NCBI RefSeq assembly: GCF_018687935.1
Contig: NZ_CP061308.1
Location: 1,172,048-1,236,047 of the forward strand
Direction of reading: 5' to 3'
Length of the DNA: 64,000 bases
Source: Polynucleobacter sp. JS-JIR-5-A7
Lineage (GTDB): Bacteria > Pseudomonadota > Gammaproteobacteria > Burkholderiales > Burkholderiaceae
A program made the translations under genes and the position numbers. Positions 34,617 through 43,019 of this stretch are shown piece by piece (within the stretch, counting starts at the first letter, position 1; every line of letters starts with the position of its first letter). The notes below the pieces were generated by a model. The model saw only the letters and a program-made list of their open reading frames with translations, had not been told where the DNA came from and did no database searches.

Positions 34617-36395
34617 TTAGAAAGTACGTTCTTTTGGAGGAACTGAATCAACAGTCAATGGTTTCAATTGGACTGGCTTATAGTCCAAGCGATTGCCTTC
34701 GCTATACCAAAGAGTGTGTTTCATCCAGTTGTCATCATCGCGATGCTGGTGATCGTCATGTGAGTGTGCGCCACGGCTTTCTTTGCGAGCCGCCGCAGAA
34801 ATCATGGTTGCGTTTGCTGTCTCAACCAAGTTAGCCACTTCCAAAGCTTCAATACGGGCGGTATTAAAAATCTCAGACTTGTCTTTAACCCACAAGTTTT
34901 TTGCACGCTCGGTGAGTTTCGCCATTTGGCGAACACCTTCATCCATCAGCTCTTGGTTACGGAATACACCGGCGTATTTCTGCATCGTTTTACGAATATC
35001 GTTAGCGACATCTTGTGCATACTCGCCAGAATGAGAGTTATCCAACTTCGCAATACGCTCCAAGGTTTGCTGACCCGCATTCGCAGGTAATTTCTTGAAC
35101 TCACGATTCTTAAGATTCAAACTAACGATGTGGTTACCTGCTGCACGACCGAATACCAAGAGGTCGAGTAATGAATTAGTACCTAAGCGGTTTGCGCCGT
35201 GCACAGAAACGCATGAGCACTCGCCAATGGCATACAAACCATGAACGACTTCATTGTGTTTGCCATTTGCTGGAACAACCACTTGACCATTGATATTGGT
35301 TGGAATACCACCCATCTGGTAATGAATCGTTGGCACAACAGGGATTGGCTCTTTAGTGACGTCAACGTTTGCGAAGTTCATACCGATTTCATAAACCGAA
35401 GGTAAACGCTTCATGATGGTCTCGGCACCAATGTGCGTCAAATCCAGCACAACATAGTCACCATTAGGGCCGCAACCGCGCCCCTCTTTGATTTCTTGAT
35501 CCATACACCGAGATACGAAATCGCGTGGAGCCAAATCCTTATAGGTTGGCGCATAACGTTCCATGAAACGCTCGCCATCTTTATTACGCAAGATGCCACC
35601 TTCACCGCGGCAACCTTCAGTTAACAATACACCTGCCCCAGCTACACCTGTTGGGTGGAATTGCCAGAACTCCATATCTTCCAATGGGATACCTGCGCGA
35701 GCTGCAAGTCCCATACCGTCACCGGTATTAATAAAGGCATTAGTTGATGCATCCCAAATACGACCTGCACCACCAGTAGCCAACATCACAATCTTGGCTT
35801 CCAAGATGTATACCTGACCTGTTTCCATTTCAAGGGCAGTAACACCAACCACATCACCCTCGTCATCACGGATCAAGTCGAGCGCTAACCACTCTACGAA
35901 GAAGTTCGTTTTAGCGCGGACGTTACGTTGATACAAGGTATGCAACATGGCGTGACCAGTGCGGTCAGCGGCAGCACAAGCACGTTGTACTGGTTTCTCG
36001 CCGTAGTTTGCGGTGTGACCGCCAAATGGACGCTGATAAATCGTGCCGTCTGGATTGCGATCGAAAGGCATACCGAAATGCTCTAACTCATAAACCACTT
36101 TTGGAGCTTCACGGCACATGAACTCGATCACGTCCTGGTCACCTAACCAGTCAGATCCTTTGATGGTGTCATAAAAGTGATAGTGCCAATTGTCTTCACT
36201 CATGTTACCCAATGAAGCACCAATACCACCTTGCGCAGCTACTGTATGTGAACGGGTTGGGAAGACTTTAGTTAATACCGCCACATTGAGGCCAGCTTCC
36301 GCTAACTGTAATGAAGCACGCATACCCGAGCCACCCGCCCCAATAATGACCGCATCAAAACGGCGGCGTGGCAATGATTTTTGAATCGCAGTCAT
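34617..36395 (-). CDS. sdhA: Succinate dehydrogenase flavoprotein subunit
   Basis: SdhA oxidises succinate to fumarate on covalent FAD. The flavin-binding histidine is in RSHTVAAQGGIGASLGN, the dinucleotide fold is VIIGAGGSGMRAS, and the active-site region includes THIGAETIMKRLP and HGANRLGTNSLLDL. I chose the ATG at 36395 (protein starts MTAIQKSLPRRRFD, 592 residues), as in related SdhA. An upstream in-frame start at 36437 would overlap sdhD by 38 bases and add a sequence unlike the family. Confidence 0.97.
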   Translation of the reverse strand: MTAIQKSLPRRRFDAVIIGAGGSGMRASLQLAEAGLNVAVLTKVFPTRSHTVAAQGGIGASLGNMSEDNWHYHFYDTIKGSDWLGDQDVIEFMCREAPKVVYELEHFGMPFDRNPDGTIYQRPFGGHTANYGEKPVQRACAAADRTGHAMLHTLYQRNVRAKTNFFVEWLALDLIRDDEGDVVGVTALEMETGQVYILEAKIVMLATGGAGRIWDASTNAFINTGDGMGLAARAGIPLEDMEFWQFHPTGVAGAGVLLTEGCRGEGGILRNKDGERFMERYAPTYKDLAPRDFVSRCMDQEIKEGRGCGPNGDYVVLDLTHIGAETIMKRLPSVYEIGMNFANVDVTKEPIPVVPTIHYQMGGIPTNINGQVVVPANGKHNEVVHGLYAIGECSCVSVHGANRLGTNSLLDLLVFGRAAGNHIVSLNLKNREFKKLPANAGQQTLERIAKLDNSHSGEYAQDVANDIRKTMQKYAGVFRNQELMDEGVRQMAKLTERAKNLWVKDKSEIFNTARIEALEVANLVETANATMISAAARKESRGAHSHDDHQHRDDDNWMKHTLWYSEGNRLDYKPVQLKPLTVDSVPPKERTF

Positions 36396-36399
36396 CGAA

Positions 36400-36765
36400 T
36401 TACACTTTCCACAAAATTTGAACGGCATAAGCCGCACAGGCTACGAGATACAGAACGGTCAACACTTGCAGTGTCAAACGAATACTGACGGGCTTGATGT
36501 AATCCATCCAGATGTCACGCACGCCAATCCAAGCGTGATAGAACAAGCTAAAGAAAGCCAAAAAAGTCAGCAACTTCATGAACTGATTACTAAACAGACC
36601 AGCCCAACCCTCGTAGCTAGCACTACCAGTTAAGCAGTAGTCGACTAGCAAGACAACCGTAAATACCACCATCACAATCGCAGTGACGCGTTGGATGATC
36701 CATTCTTTAAGTCCGTAATGAGCACCAACTACTAAGCGCTTTGGTCCAATTTGATAAATAGGCAT
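36400..36765 (-). CDS. sdhD: Succinate dehydrogenase membrane anchor SdhD
   Basis: A 121-residue membrane anchor with three helices that helps bind haem b and ubiquinone. The motif FYHAWIGVRDIWMDY contains the likely haem or quinone-site residues, and GLKEWIIQRVTAIVM is the usual N-terminal segment. It lies between sdhC (24-base gap) and sdhA (four-base gap). Confidence 0.95.
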   Translation of the reverse strand: MPIYQIGPKRLVVGAHYGLKEWIIQRVTAIVMVVFTVVLLVDYCLTGSASYEGWAGLFSNQFMKLLTFLAFFSLFYHAWIGVRDIWMDYIKPVSIRLTLQVLTVLYLVACAAYAVQILWKV

Positions 36766-36789
36766 GAAATTTCCTTAAATAATGAGCGC

Positions 36790-37209
36790 TTAGTACAAGT
36801 CAAATAATTTGAGACCCACTACAGCAGTGAGAGCGATACCAAGCACCAACACGATGATGGCGGAACGATTGGACTCAGACTTCTCTACGCCGATTTCTAA
36901 ATCGAGCAAGAGGTAGCGAATACCAGCACAGAAATGATGTAAGAAAGACCAGATCAAACCGAGGCAAATGATTTTTACCAAGATGTTGCTGGTGAATGCT
37001 TGAAATTTCTGATAGCTCACCTCAGAAGCCAGACTTTGGTCGAAGAGGTACAAAATGAATGGCAACAAGAGGAATAAGGCTGCCCCACTAATACGGTGAA
37101 GGATGGAGACTTTTCCGGCCCAAGGCAGGCGATATTTAATCAACTGGGCCAGACCAATATTGCGATAAACCTGTCGATCTTTTTTTACATTTTGCTGTGC
37201 TTCAACCAT
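36790..37209 (-). CDS. sdhC: Succinate dehydrogenase cytochrome b556 subunit SdhC
   Basis: A 139-residue membrane subunit with three helices. HRISGAALFLLLPF holds the quinone-site Ser/Arg region and FLHHFCAGIRYLLLDLE the haem-ligand histidine. It is the first gene of sdhCDAB. An N-terminal extension (MVEAQQNVKKDRQVYRN) precedes the family domain. The upstream 131 bases contain an unusual G-tract array. Confidence 0.95.
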   Translation of the reverse strand: MVEAQQNVKKDRQVYRNIGLAQLIKYRLPWAGKVSILHRISGAALFLLLPFILYLFDQSLASEVSYQKFQAFTSNILVKIICLGLIWSFLHHFCAGIRYLLLDLEIGVEKSESNRSAIIVLVLGIALTAVVGLKLFDLY

Positions 37210-37290
37210 GGGTAATCTCTATCTTTAGGTGGAGGTTCAGTTTGATTTTGTTGTGTCGCAACATATTCTATTGGAAACCTTGAGGCTATT

Positions 37291-37326
37291 GGGGGTTTTT
37301 AAGGGTTTATAGGGGTTTAAAGGGGG
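37291..37326 (+). promoter_or_regulatory. Four-G-tract array (G-quadruplex candidate) upstream of sdhC
   Basis: On the plus strand four G runs (GGGGG 37291–37295, GGG 37303–37305, GGGG 37312–37315, GGGGG 37322–37326) are separated by A/T loops of 7, 6 and 6 bases. This satisfies the G3+N1–7 rule for a potential quadruplex. The G-rich strand is the template for sdh and gntR transcription. A 5-bp dyad, TGTTG/CAACA, lies at 37249–37263 nearer sdhC. No clear sdh −35/−10 pair is visible. Confidence 0.5.
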
Positions 37327-37340
37327 TTTTACGGATAAGT

Positions 37341-38099
37341 TCAGTTCAATTTGTTTTCGTAATGTTGCTCAGCGGTGTCGTATCTTGCGTGTCTAATTTC
37401 TACTGGTTTACTGCCATATGTGAACGCCACCCGCTCTACCGAAAGCAATGGGGCGCCTACTGCCAATTGGAGGTGCTTAGCCAGAGTCTCATCGGCCGCA
37501 ATTGCTTTGATTTTTTCCTCAGCGCGCACCATGTGAGTAGCGTACTGGCTCTCATATAGAGCGTAGACTGGCCCATGCCATTCATTCAGAGTATCCAGAT
37601 TTAAATCTTTAAAGCGCGCTCCAGGCAGCCAAATCTCTTCATAAACAATGGCTTGCCCAGCAAAACTCTGAACACGATCAATGTAAATGACGGTGTCACC
37701 TGCCTTTAATTTCAGCAAACTGGCGACGTAGGCGCTTGCCTTAGTCTGCTGGCAAACCAAGAATCGGCTAGTGAGATGAAATTTCTCGCCAGAATCAGGC
37801 GCCAAGCGTAAGAATCGATATTGCCAATCGTCTTCTTGGTGGGTGGCTACATAAGTGCCCTTACCCTGACGTCTCACCAATAAATTTTGTGCAGCCAGCT
37901 CATCAATCGCCTTGCGAACCGTGCCCTGACTGACGGCATAGCGGGCCGCTAACTCCATTTCACTGGGAATAACCTCCCCCGGCAGCCACTCAGAGGCTTG
38001 CAAGCTAGCCAAAATCATTGCCTTTATCTGTTCGTACAGAGGGCTAAAAGAGGCAATCGGCAAATTTACTTCTGACAAATCGGCTCCAGCAGAAAGCAA
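37341..38099 (-). CDS. GntR-family regulator, HutC subfamily (UTRA domain)
   Basis: A 252-residue regulator: winged helix at about residues 15–85 (LYEQIKAMILASLQ … RKAIDELAAQNLLVRRQGKGTYVA) and a C-terminal UTRA ligand domain (VYEEIWLPGARFKDL … VEIRHARYDT). The start is a TTG at 38099; another TTG a little downstream is possible. It lies between sdhC and the divergent mdh gene, so it may control TCA-cycle genes. The palindrome GTCTTGTATAAGAC, 26 bases upstream of the start, is a candidate operator. The ligand is unknown. Confidence 0.9.
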   Translation of the reverse strand: MLSAGADLSEVNLPIASFSPLYEQIKAMILASLQASEWLPGEVIPSEMELAARYAVSQGTVRKAIDELAAQNLLVRRQGKGTYVATHQEDDWQYRFLRLAPDSGEKFHLTSRFLVCQQTKASAYVASLLKLKAGDTVIYIDRVQSFAGQAIVYEEIWLPGARFKDLNLDTLNEWHGPVYALYESQYATHMVRAEEKIKAIAADETLAKHLQLAVGAPLLSVERVAFTYGSKPVEIRHARYDTAEQHYENKLN

Positions 38100-38124
38100 T
38101 TGGATAAAATTAAGTGTAATTCTA

Positions 38125-38138
38125 GTCTTGTATAAGAC
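38125..38138. promoter_or_regulatory. Candidate GntR/HutC operator between gntR and mdh
   Basis: GTCTTGTATAAGAC has 5-bp arms (GTCTT/AAGAC) around GTAT, the size and A/T centre typical of HutC-type GntR operators. It sits just upstream of the mdh −35 box and near the gntR start, so one site could govern both genes. No copy of this motif is seen upstream of sdhC or gltA. Confidence 0.5.
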
Positions 38139-38142
38139 ATCT

Positions 38143-38172
38143 TTGACAGTGTAAAGCGAAAGTTCCTACACT
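38143..38172 (+). promoter_or_regulatory. Sigma-70-like promoter of mdh
   Basis: TTGACA (38143–38148) and TACACT (38167–38172) are 18 bases apart and lie about 60 bases before the mdh ATG. The −35 box is a perfect consensus. The mdh leader then contains a good ribosome site (TGGAG) before the ATG at 38235. Confidence 0.55.
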
Positions 38173-38234
38173 TGAATGGATAATAGAAAAGTTTCCTTAA
38201 TTAACCTCTTAACCATCCTCTGGAGTTATTAGTA

Positions 38235-39224
38235 ATGGCAAAAGCCCCAATGCGTGTCGCCGTAACCGGTGCAGCCGGTCAAATCGGATATTCCCTTTTA
38301 TTCCGCATCGCCAATGGCGACCTTTTGGGCAAGGATCAGCCCGTCATTCTGCAATTACTTGAAATTCCAGACGAAAAAGCGCAAAAAGCATTGGGTGGCG
38401 TGATCATGGAGCTCGAAGATTGTGCATTCCCACTCTTGGCTGGCGTTACCGCTCACTCTGACCCCTTGACCGCATTTAAAGAGATTGATGTCGCCCTATT
38501 GGTTGGCGCACGTCCCCGCGGTCCCGGCATGGAACGCAAAGATCTGCTCTCCGCTAACGCACAGATCTTCACTGCCCAAGGTAAAGCACTCAATGCAGTT
38601 GCCAAAAAGACTGTCAAGGTATTGGTGGTTGGCAACCCAGCAAACACGAACGCTTACATCGCCATGAAATCTGCACCAGATATTCCTGCGAAAAACTTTA
38701 CCGCGATGTTGCGCCTTGATCACAACCGCGCGCTCTCGCAATTGGCGACTAAATTAAATAAACCCGTTGCTGGCATTGAGAAGCTAGTCGTTTGGGGTAA
38801 TCACAGCCCAACCATGTACCCTGACTATCGCTTTGCAACGGTTGACGGCAAGTCAGTGAAGGACTCCATCAACGATGCAGCATGGAATAAAGATGTCTTT
38901 ATTCCTACTGTGGGTAAGCGTGGTGCGGCGATTATTGATGCACGCGGTCTCTCTTCTGCAGCTTCCGCAGCCAATGCGGCAATTGACCACGTTCATGATT
39001 GGGTGCTCGGAACCAATGGCAAATGGGTCACCATGGGAATTGCCTCTAAAGGTGAATACGGCATCCCAGCTGAAGTGATTTATGGCTTCCCAGTGACATG
39101 TGAAAACGGCGAGTACAAAATGGTCGAAGGTTTAGAGATCGATGAGTTCTCACGCGAGCGCATGAATCACACCTTAAATGAATTGCTTGAAGAGCAAGCA
39201 GGCGTTAAGCACTTGCTTTCTTAA
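38235..39224 (+). CDS. mdh: Malate dehydrogenase
   Basis: NAD-dependent malate dehydrogenase converting malate to oxaloacetate. The nucleotide fold VTGAAGQIGYSLLFRIA, the substrate arginines in RPRGPGMERKDLL and RLDHNRALSQLA, and the catalytic histidine in WGNHSPTMYPDYR are present. Length 329 matches the betaproteobacterial form. It is divergent from gntR and followed after 17 bases by a small secreted protein. Confidence 0.98.
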   Translation: MAKAPMRVAVTGAAGQIGYSLLFRIANGDLLGKDQPVILQLLEIPDEKAQKALGGVIMELEDCAFPLLAGVTAHSDPLTAFKEIDVALLVGARPRGPGMERKDLLSANAQIFTAQGKALNAVAKKTVKVLVVGNPANTNAYIAMKSAPDIPAKNFTAMLRLDHNRALSQLATKLNKPVAGIEKLVVWGNHSPTMYPDYRFATVDGKSVKDSINDAAWNKDVFIPTVGKRGAAIIDARGLSSAASAANAAIDHVHDWVLGTNGKWVTMGIASKGEYGIPAEVIYGFPVTCENGEYKMVEGLEIDEFSRERMNHTLNELLEEQAGVKHLLS

Positions 39225-39241
39225 TCCTCTTAGGAAAATAC

Positions 39242-39616
39242 ATGAACAAATCTCTTCTGTCCTTAAGCTTTGTATTTGCCGCCCTCATTGGCGTTACAAA
39301 TGTGAGCGCTAGTGAAGAAGTATTTACGTGGACTTGCAGCGAGAGTAAGCAATTCAAAACAACTGGCACTCTCGAGAAAGTTCGTCTGACTTGGGAAGCC
39401 AAGACTTACGACTTGAATCGTCAAACCTCATTGCCAGGTAGCTTGCGTTACAAGAACACTGACACTGGTCATGACCTGGTAGTGCTTGGCAATAAAGCCA
39501 TGTTATTTAATATCAAGACGGGTAATCGCTTAGCTGATTTCTGCCAAACAGCAGAAATGAAATCTGGCAAATTGCCCCATTTGTTTGCTGGTGCAGAGCC
39601 TTTTGTTCAGAACTAA
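39242..39616 (+). CDS. Small secreted protein, possibly MliC-like lysozyme inhibitor
   Basis: A 124-residue protein with a signal peptide (MNKSLLSLSFVFAALIGVTNVSA, cleavage near residue 23). The mature part has two cysteines (WTCSESK and FCQTAEM), which may form a disulfide, and the string KTYDLNRQTSLPGSLRY followed by DLVVLGNKAML. This order resembles the MliC/PliC C-type lysozyme inhibitor fold (KxYxLxR…SGxRY…). I am not certain of the family. It is cotranscribed with mdh, and a bidirectional terminator follows. Confidence 0.75.
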   Translation: MNKSLLSLSFVFAALIGVTNVSASEEVFTWTCSESKQFKTTGTLEKVRLTWEAKTYDLNRQTSLPGSLRYKNTDTGHDLVVLGNKAMLFNIKTGNRLADFCQTAEMKSGKLPHLFAGAEPFVQN

Positions 39617-39633
39617 GTTTTAATAGCATCAAA

Positions 39634-39667
39634 TAAAAAAACCGAGAGATCCTCGGCTTTTTTCTTT
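39634..39667. terminator. Bidirectional terminator between the mdh unit and the DUF2863 gene
   Basis: A GC stem CCGAG/CTCGG (39642–39646 and 39652–39656) is flanked by an A run on the left and a T run on the right. It serves the plus-strand mdh unit and, read on the other strand, the convergent DUF2863 gene. Confidence 0.8.
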
Positions 39668-39707
39668 TTTATTACTCGGTTGATATCTTCGAGTTTGTTG
39701 TAACTGC

Positions 39708-40919
39708 TTAATGAAAGAGTGGTTGCTGTGTTGGCGTATCTTCCGGCATCTCTGCATGCACGGCTTCACCAGATCGATCTGGAAAAAGAGGCGCGCCGCA
39801 ATCGTCGCAGAGCTCTGGGTCAAATAGCATCGCATGACGAAATACATCTTCTACTCCTGCATCATGCAAGGCATCACAGATTTTTTTAATCGGGCTCTCG
39901 TCATCCGATAAATCATTTAAGGCATCACTCGCCACACTCTCACGATCATATAAAGGCCAAATCACACCATACATAATTTCGGAAGAACCCTTGACGCTAA
40001 AAGAGATACGGTATTCATCGGCTTGCTCTTCACCAAAGGCACCAACCACGCAAGATAAGCCAGCAGGCAAGATGCCTAGCGTGCTTTCGAGGAAATTAAC
40101 GCCTGCACGAATACTTAATGGCCGCACATGTTTATCTGCCAAACGGCAGTTAGTAAAGTAAGCCTCCGGTAACAAGAGCTCAAACTCACATCCAGGCAGC
40201 ATTGCTGCGAGTGGCTCTTGCATCGCGTTTTGCCAGCCAATGAGACTGACACCACGCTCCTGTCTTGCCGGCGATTCTTCTTGCCATTTAAAAATGGGTG
40301 ATCCGCTAGGCGCACTCAGTGCAGCAATAATGAAACGCGGATCAGCCAGAACTGCAATCGTCTCCGACATATCGCGCAACTCGAGTTTGACATCCTTGCC
40401 AGAGATGGCCGCAGTCGCCAATGCTTCTGTTAACACACGTGTTTGGCAATGAGAATGTGGCATTTGATCAATGCTGTAGAGCCAAGGAACAATTGCTAAA
40501 CGCGTATCGGTAGCAGCGATTGAGGCGTTTAATGCGCCAGCAGTCGCTTCAATAATGCTCGATGGCAAAGGACCCGAAGGAATTTGATAGCGGGTATGCG
40601 CAACGATGGGCATAGCCAATAACAACACATCCCACTCCTGGCCTTCGTGCTCCATCTTGAGGGACTCAGCAAGCGTTTCAGCGATATCCGCTAGGACTTC
40701 AAACGCTACGGTATTGATACGAAAGGTTTGATCCAAGGCGGCATCAATCACATTTTGGTTTTGACTTTTAAGCAAACGCATCAAGCGCACATTCAAGCGC
40801 TCCTCCCAAAAACGATCTTCAATCTGACTGCCTGAAGCGGCTAGAGAAATAGCATCGGCCACCAGCTTTTCTACTTCTGGTGAACTGCGTTGAGAAGGTT
40901 TAGTGCGATGTACGGCCAT
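39708..40919 (-). CDS. DUF2863 family protein
   Basis: A 403-residue soluble protein of a family found mainly in betaproteobacteria (DUF2863), with no known function. The N-terminus RSSPEVEKLVADAISLAASGSQ and ERLNVRLMRLLKSQNQ is family-like. The tail has two CxxC-type cysteines (ELCDDCGAPLFPDRSG), a possible metal-binding knuckle. The gene overlaps the yaaA stop by one base and is probably cotranscribed with it. Confidence 0.8.
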   Translation of the reverse strand: MAVHRTKPSQRSSPEVEKLVADAISLAASGSQIEDRFWEERLNVRLMRLLKSQNQNVIDAALDQTFRINTVAFEVLADIAETLAESLKMEHEGQEWDVLLLAMPIVAHTRYQIPSGPLPSSIIEATAGALNASIAATDTRLAIVPWLYSIDQMPHSHCQTRVLTEALATAAISGKDVKLELRDMSETIAVLADPRFIIAALSAPSGSPIFKWQEESPARQERGVSLIGWQNAMQEPLAAMLPGCEFELLLPEAYFTNCRLADKHVRPLSIRAGVNFLESTLGILPAGLSCVVGAFGEEQADEYRISFSVKGSSEIMYGVIWPLYDRESVASDALNDLSDDESPIKKICDALHDAGVEDVFRHAMLFDPELCDDCGAPLFPDRSGEAVHAEMPEDTPTQQPLFH

Positions 40920-41695
40920 TATTTTTTCTCTGCCCGTCTAAAAATGGGTTTATCTAGCTTAGATTCTGCAGCATAGTATTTATAACCATCCAAATTGAAA
41001 CCTTTTAAATCTGCCGGATCGGTAATACGATTCTCCACCACATACCTAGCCATTAAGCCGCGAGCACGCTTCGCATAAAAAGAAATAATCTTGTACTTAC
41101 CGTCTTTGCCATCCTGAAAGACGGGGGCTATCACCTGGCAACCCAACTCTTTGGGCTGCAAGACCTTGAAGTACTCTTCAGAAGCCAAGTTCAGTAAAAC
41201 GGGCTTCTTTTGCTGATCCAAAATCTGCTTTAGAGAATCTGTCACCCTGCTGCCCCAAAAGGCATACAGATCTTTTCCCCTGGCATTCTTAAAAGCGGTG
41301 CCCATTTCCAGGCGGTAGGCTTGCATCAAGTCAAGCGGCCTTAAGGCGCCATACAAGCCAGACAAAATACGAATGTGGTCTTGGGCAAAATCGACCGCCT
41401 TGGCGTTCAGCGTTTTGACATCAAAACCATCATAAACATCGCCATCGAATGCATAGATCGCTGGCTTGCTATTTTCAGCCGTGAATTTTTTAGACCAATC
41501 TCGATAGCGCCCCACATTTAAGGTAGCCAGTTGGTCAGACAAACCCATCAGTTTGGCGACGTCCTGAGGGGCTAACTTCTGGAGTTCGGCAATCAACTTA
41601 GCAGAATCTGAGACAAACTCAGGCAAGGTGGGCGCCTTGACCTTGACAGGGGTCTTGTAATCTAAGGATTTAGCGGGAGAAAGTACGATCAACAT
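40919..41695 (-). CDS. yaaA: Peroxide stress protein YaaA
   Basis: YaaA (DUF328) lowers free iron during peroxide stress in Escherichia coli; a DNA-binding fold is reported. The 258-residue chain starts with the diagnostic MLIVLSPAKSLDYKTP and contains FDGDVYDGFD and ILSGLYGALRPLDLMQAYRLEM (read as two adjoining segments). Length and motifs fit the family. It is divergent from the transaminase gene, 98 bases away. Confidence 0.94.
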   Translation of the reverse strand: MLIVLSPAKSLDYKTPVKVKAPTLPEFVSDSAKLIAELQKLAPQDVAKLMGLSDQLATLNVGRYRDWSKKFTAENSKPAIYAFDGDVYDGFDVKTLNAKAVDFAQDHIRILSGLYGALRPLDLMQAYRLEMGTAFKNARGKDLYAFWGSRVTDSLKQILDQQKKPVLLNLASEEYFKVLQPKELGCQVIAPVFQDGKDGKYKIISFYAKRARGLMARYVVENRITDPADLKGFNLDGYKYYAAESKLDKPIFRRAEKK

Positions 41696-41793
41696 GGCAC
41701 AATTTGTATATGTATTTCTACCATTCTAGCGATTACCGGATTTATGAGCACAAAAGCGCTTTCGCGATCACCTAACCACTCTCTATTGACTAT

Positions 41794-43002
41794 ATGAGCT
41801 CGCAAGACATTACCCCTTCCACCCCATCGTTTCCAAGCCGACTTCCGAATGTTGGTACAACGATTTTTACGGTGATGTCTGCGCTTGCCACCAAACATCA
41901 GGCTATTAATTTAGGTCAAGGCTTTCCGGACTTTCCCTGCGATCGCAATTTAATTGCCAAAGTGAATGGGGCGATGCTGGCTGATCATAATCAATATCCA
42001 CCCATGATTGGGATTCCAGATTTACGCAATGGTATCCAACAGAAGATTCAAAACTTATATGGCCATCGATATGATGCTGAATCTGAAATCACTATCACTG
42101 CTGGTGGCACACAAGGAATTCTGACAAGCATTCTGGCTTGCGTGAGCCCTGGTGATGAAGTCGTCATCATCGAGCCTGCTTACGATAGCTATAGGCCTTC
42201 GATTGAATTAGCCGGTGGCAAAACGATTGCGGTTTCTCTAGAGGCAGTACGTGATGCTAATGGACAGGTTGCTTCATACAACATCCCATGGGATGCACTG
42301 CAAAAAGCAATCAATCCTCAGACTCGACTGCTGATGATCAATTCGCCGCATAACCCCACTGGCATGGTGTGGCAGAAGGCTGATTTAGATCGTCTAGCAA
42401 GCTTGTTACAGAACACCTCAACTCTTGTCTTGAGTGATGAAGTCTATGAACACATGGTCTACGATGGCGCTCACCATCATAGTGTTGCCTCCCATCCTGA
42501 ATTAGCTGCACGAAGTTTTTTAATCTCCAGTTTTGGTAAGACCTATCACGTCACTGGCTGGAAGGTAGGCTATGTCGCAGCACCCGCCCCACTGACAGCA
42601 GAGTTTCGCAAGGTTCATCAGTTCAATGTCTTCACTGTGAACACACCCATGCAATACGGTTTAGCTTCATACCTCTCCGAGGCATCGCATTACTTGAACC
42701 TTCCTGCTTTTTATCAAGCCAAGCGAGATTTTTTCAAAGCAGGACTAGAGAAAACAAAATTCAAGTTACTACCAACACCGGGGACTTACTTTCAATGCGT
42801 TGATTACACGGCACTGAATATCCCTGAAGCTAAATTACCAGAAGCTGAATTTTGCAAATGGTTAACTACTGAAGTTGGTGTTGCTGCCATTCCAGTTTCG
42901 GCATTTTATGAACAGCCTACGGAGTCAGGCGTCATTCGTTTTTGCTTTGCTAAGCAAGAGCAAACCTTATCTACTGCCTTAGAACGTTTACAAGCCTTAT
43001 AA
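41794..43002 (+). CDS. PLP-dependent transaminase (methionine aminotransferase-like)
   Basis: A 402-residue class I/II aminotransferase. The PLP lysine is in SSFGKTYHVTGWKVGY, with SPHNPTGMVW and SDEVYEHMVYDG. The N-terminal INLGQGFPDFPC is the signature of the YbdL/kynurenine-aminotransferase-like group, which acts on methionine, phenylalanine and related acids. The exact substrate is not readable. No clear ribosome site precedes the ATG. A glutathione transferase gene follows after 17 bases. Confidence 0.88.
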   Translation: MSSQDITPSTPSFPSRLPNVGTTIFTVMSALATKHQAINLGQGFPDFPCDRNLIAKVNGAMLADHNQYPPMIGIPDLRNGIQQKIQNLYGHRYDAESEITITAGGTQGILTSILACVSPGDEVVIIEPAYDSYRPSIELAGGKTIAVSLEAVRDANGQVASYNIPWDALQKAINPQTRLLMINSPHNPTGMVWQKADLDRLASLLQNTSTLVLSDEVYEHMVYDGAHHHSVASHPELAARSFLISSFGKTYHVTGWKVGYVAAPAPLTAEFRKVHQFNVFTVNTPMQYGLASYLSEASHYLNLPAFYQAKRDFFKAGLEKTKFKLLPTPGTYFQCVDYTALNIPEAKLPEAEFCKWLTTEVGVAAIPVSAFYEQPTESGVIRFCFAKQEQTLSTALERLQAL

Positions 43003-43019
43003 AAATCAAGGGAAGATCC

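Noticed and set aside
36396..36437. Upstream in-frame extension of sdhA
   Set aside because: It overlaps sdhD by 38 bases and gives an N-terminus (MRLMPFKFCGKC) unlike SdhA; the ATG at 36395 starts the family sequence.
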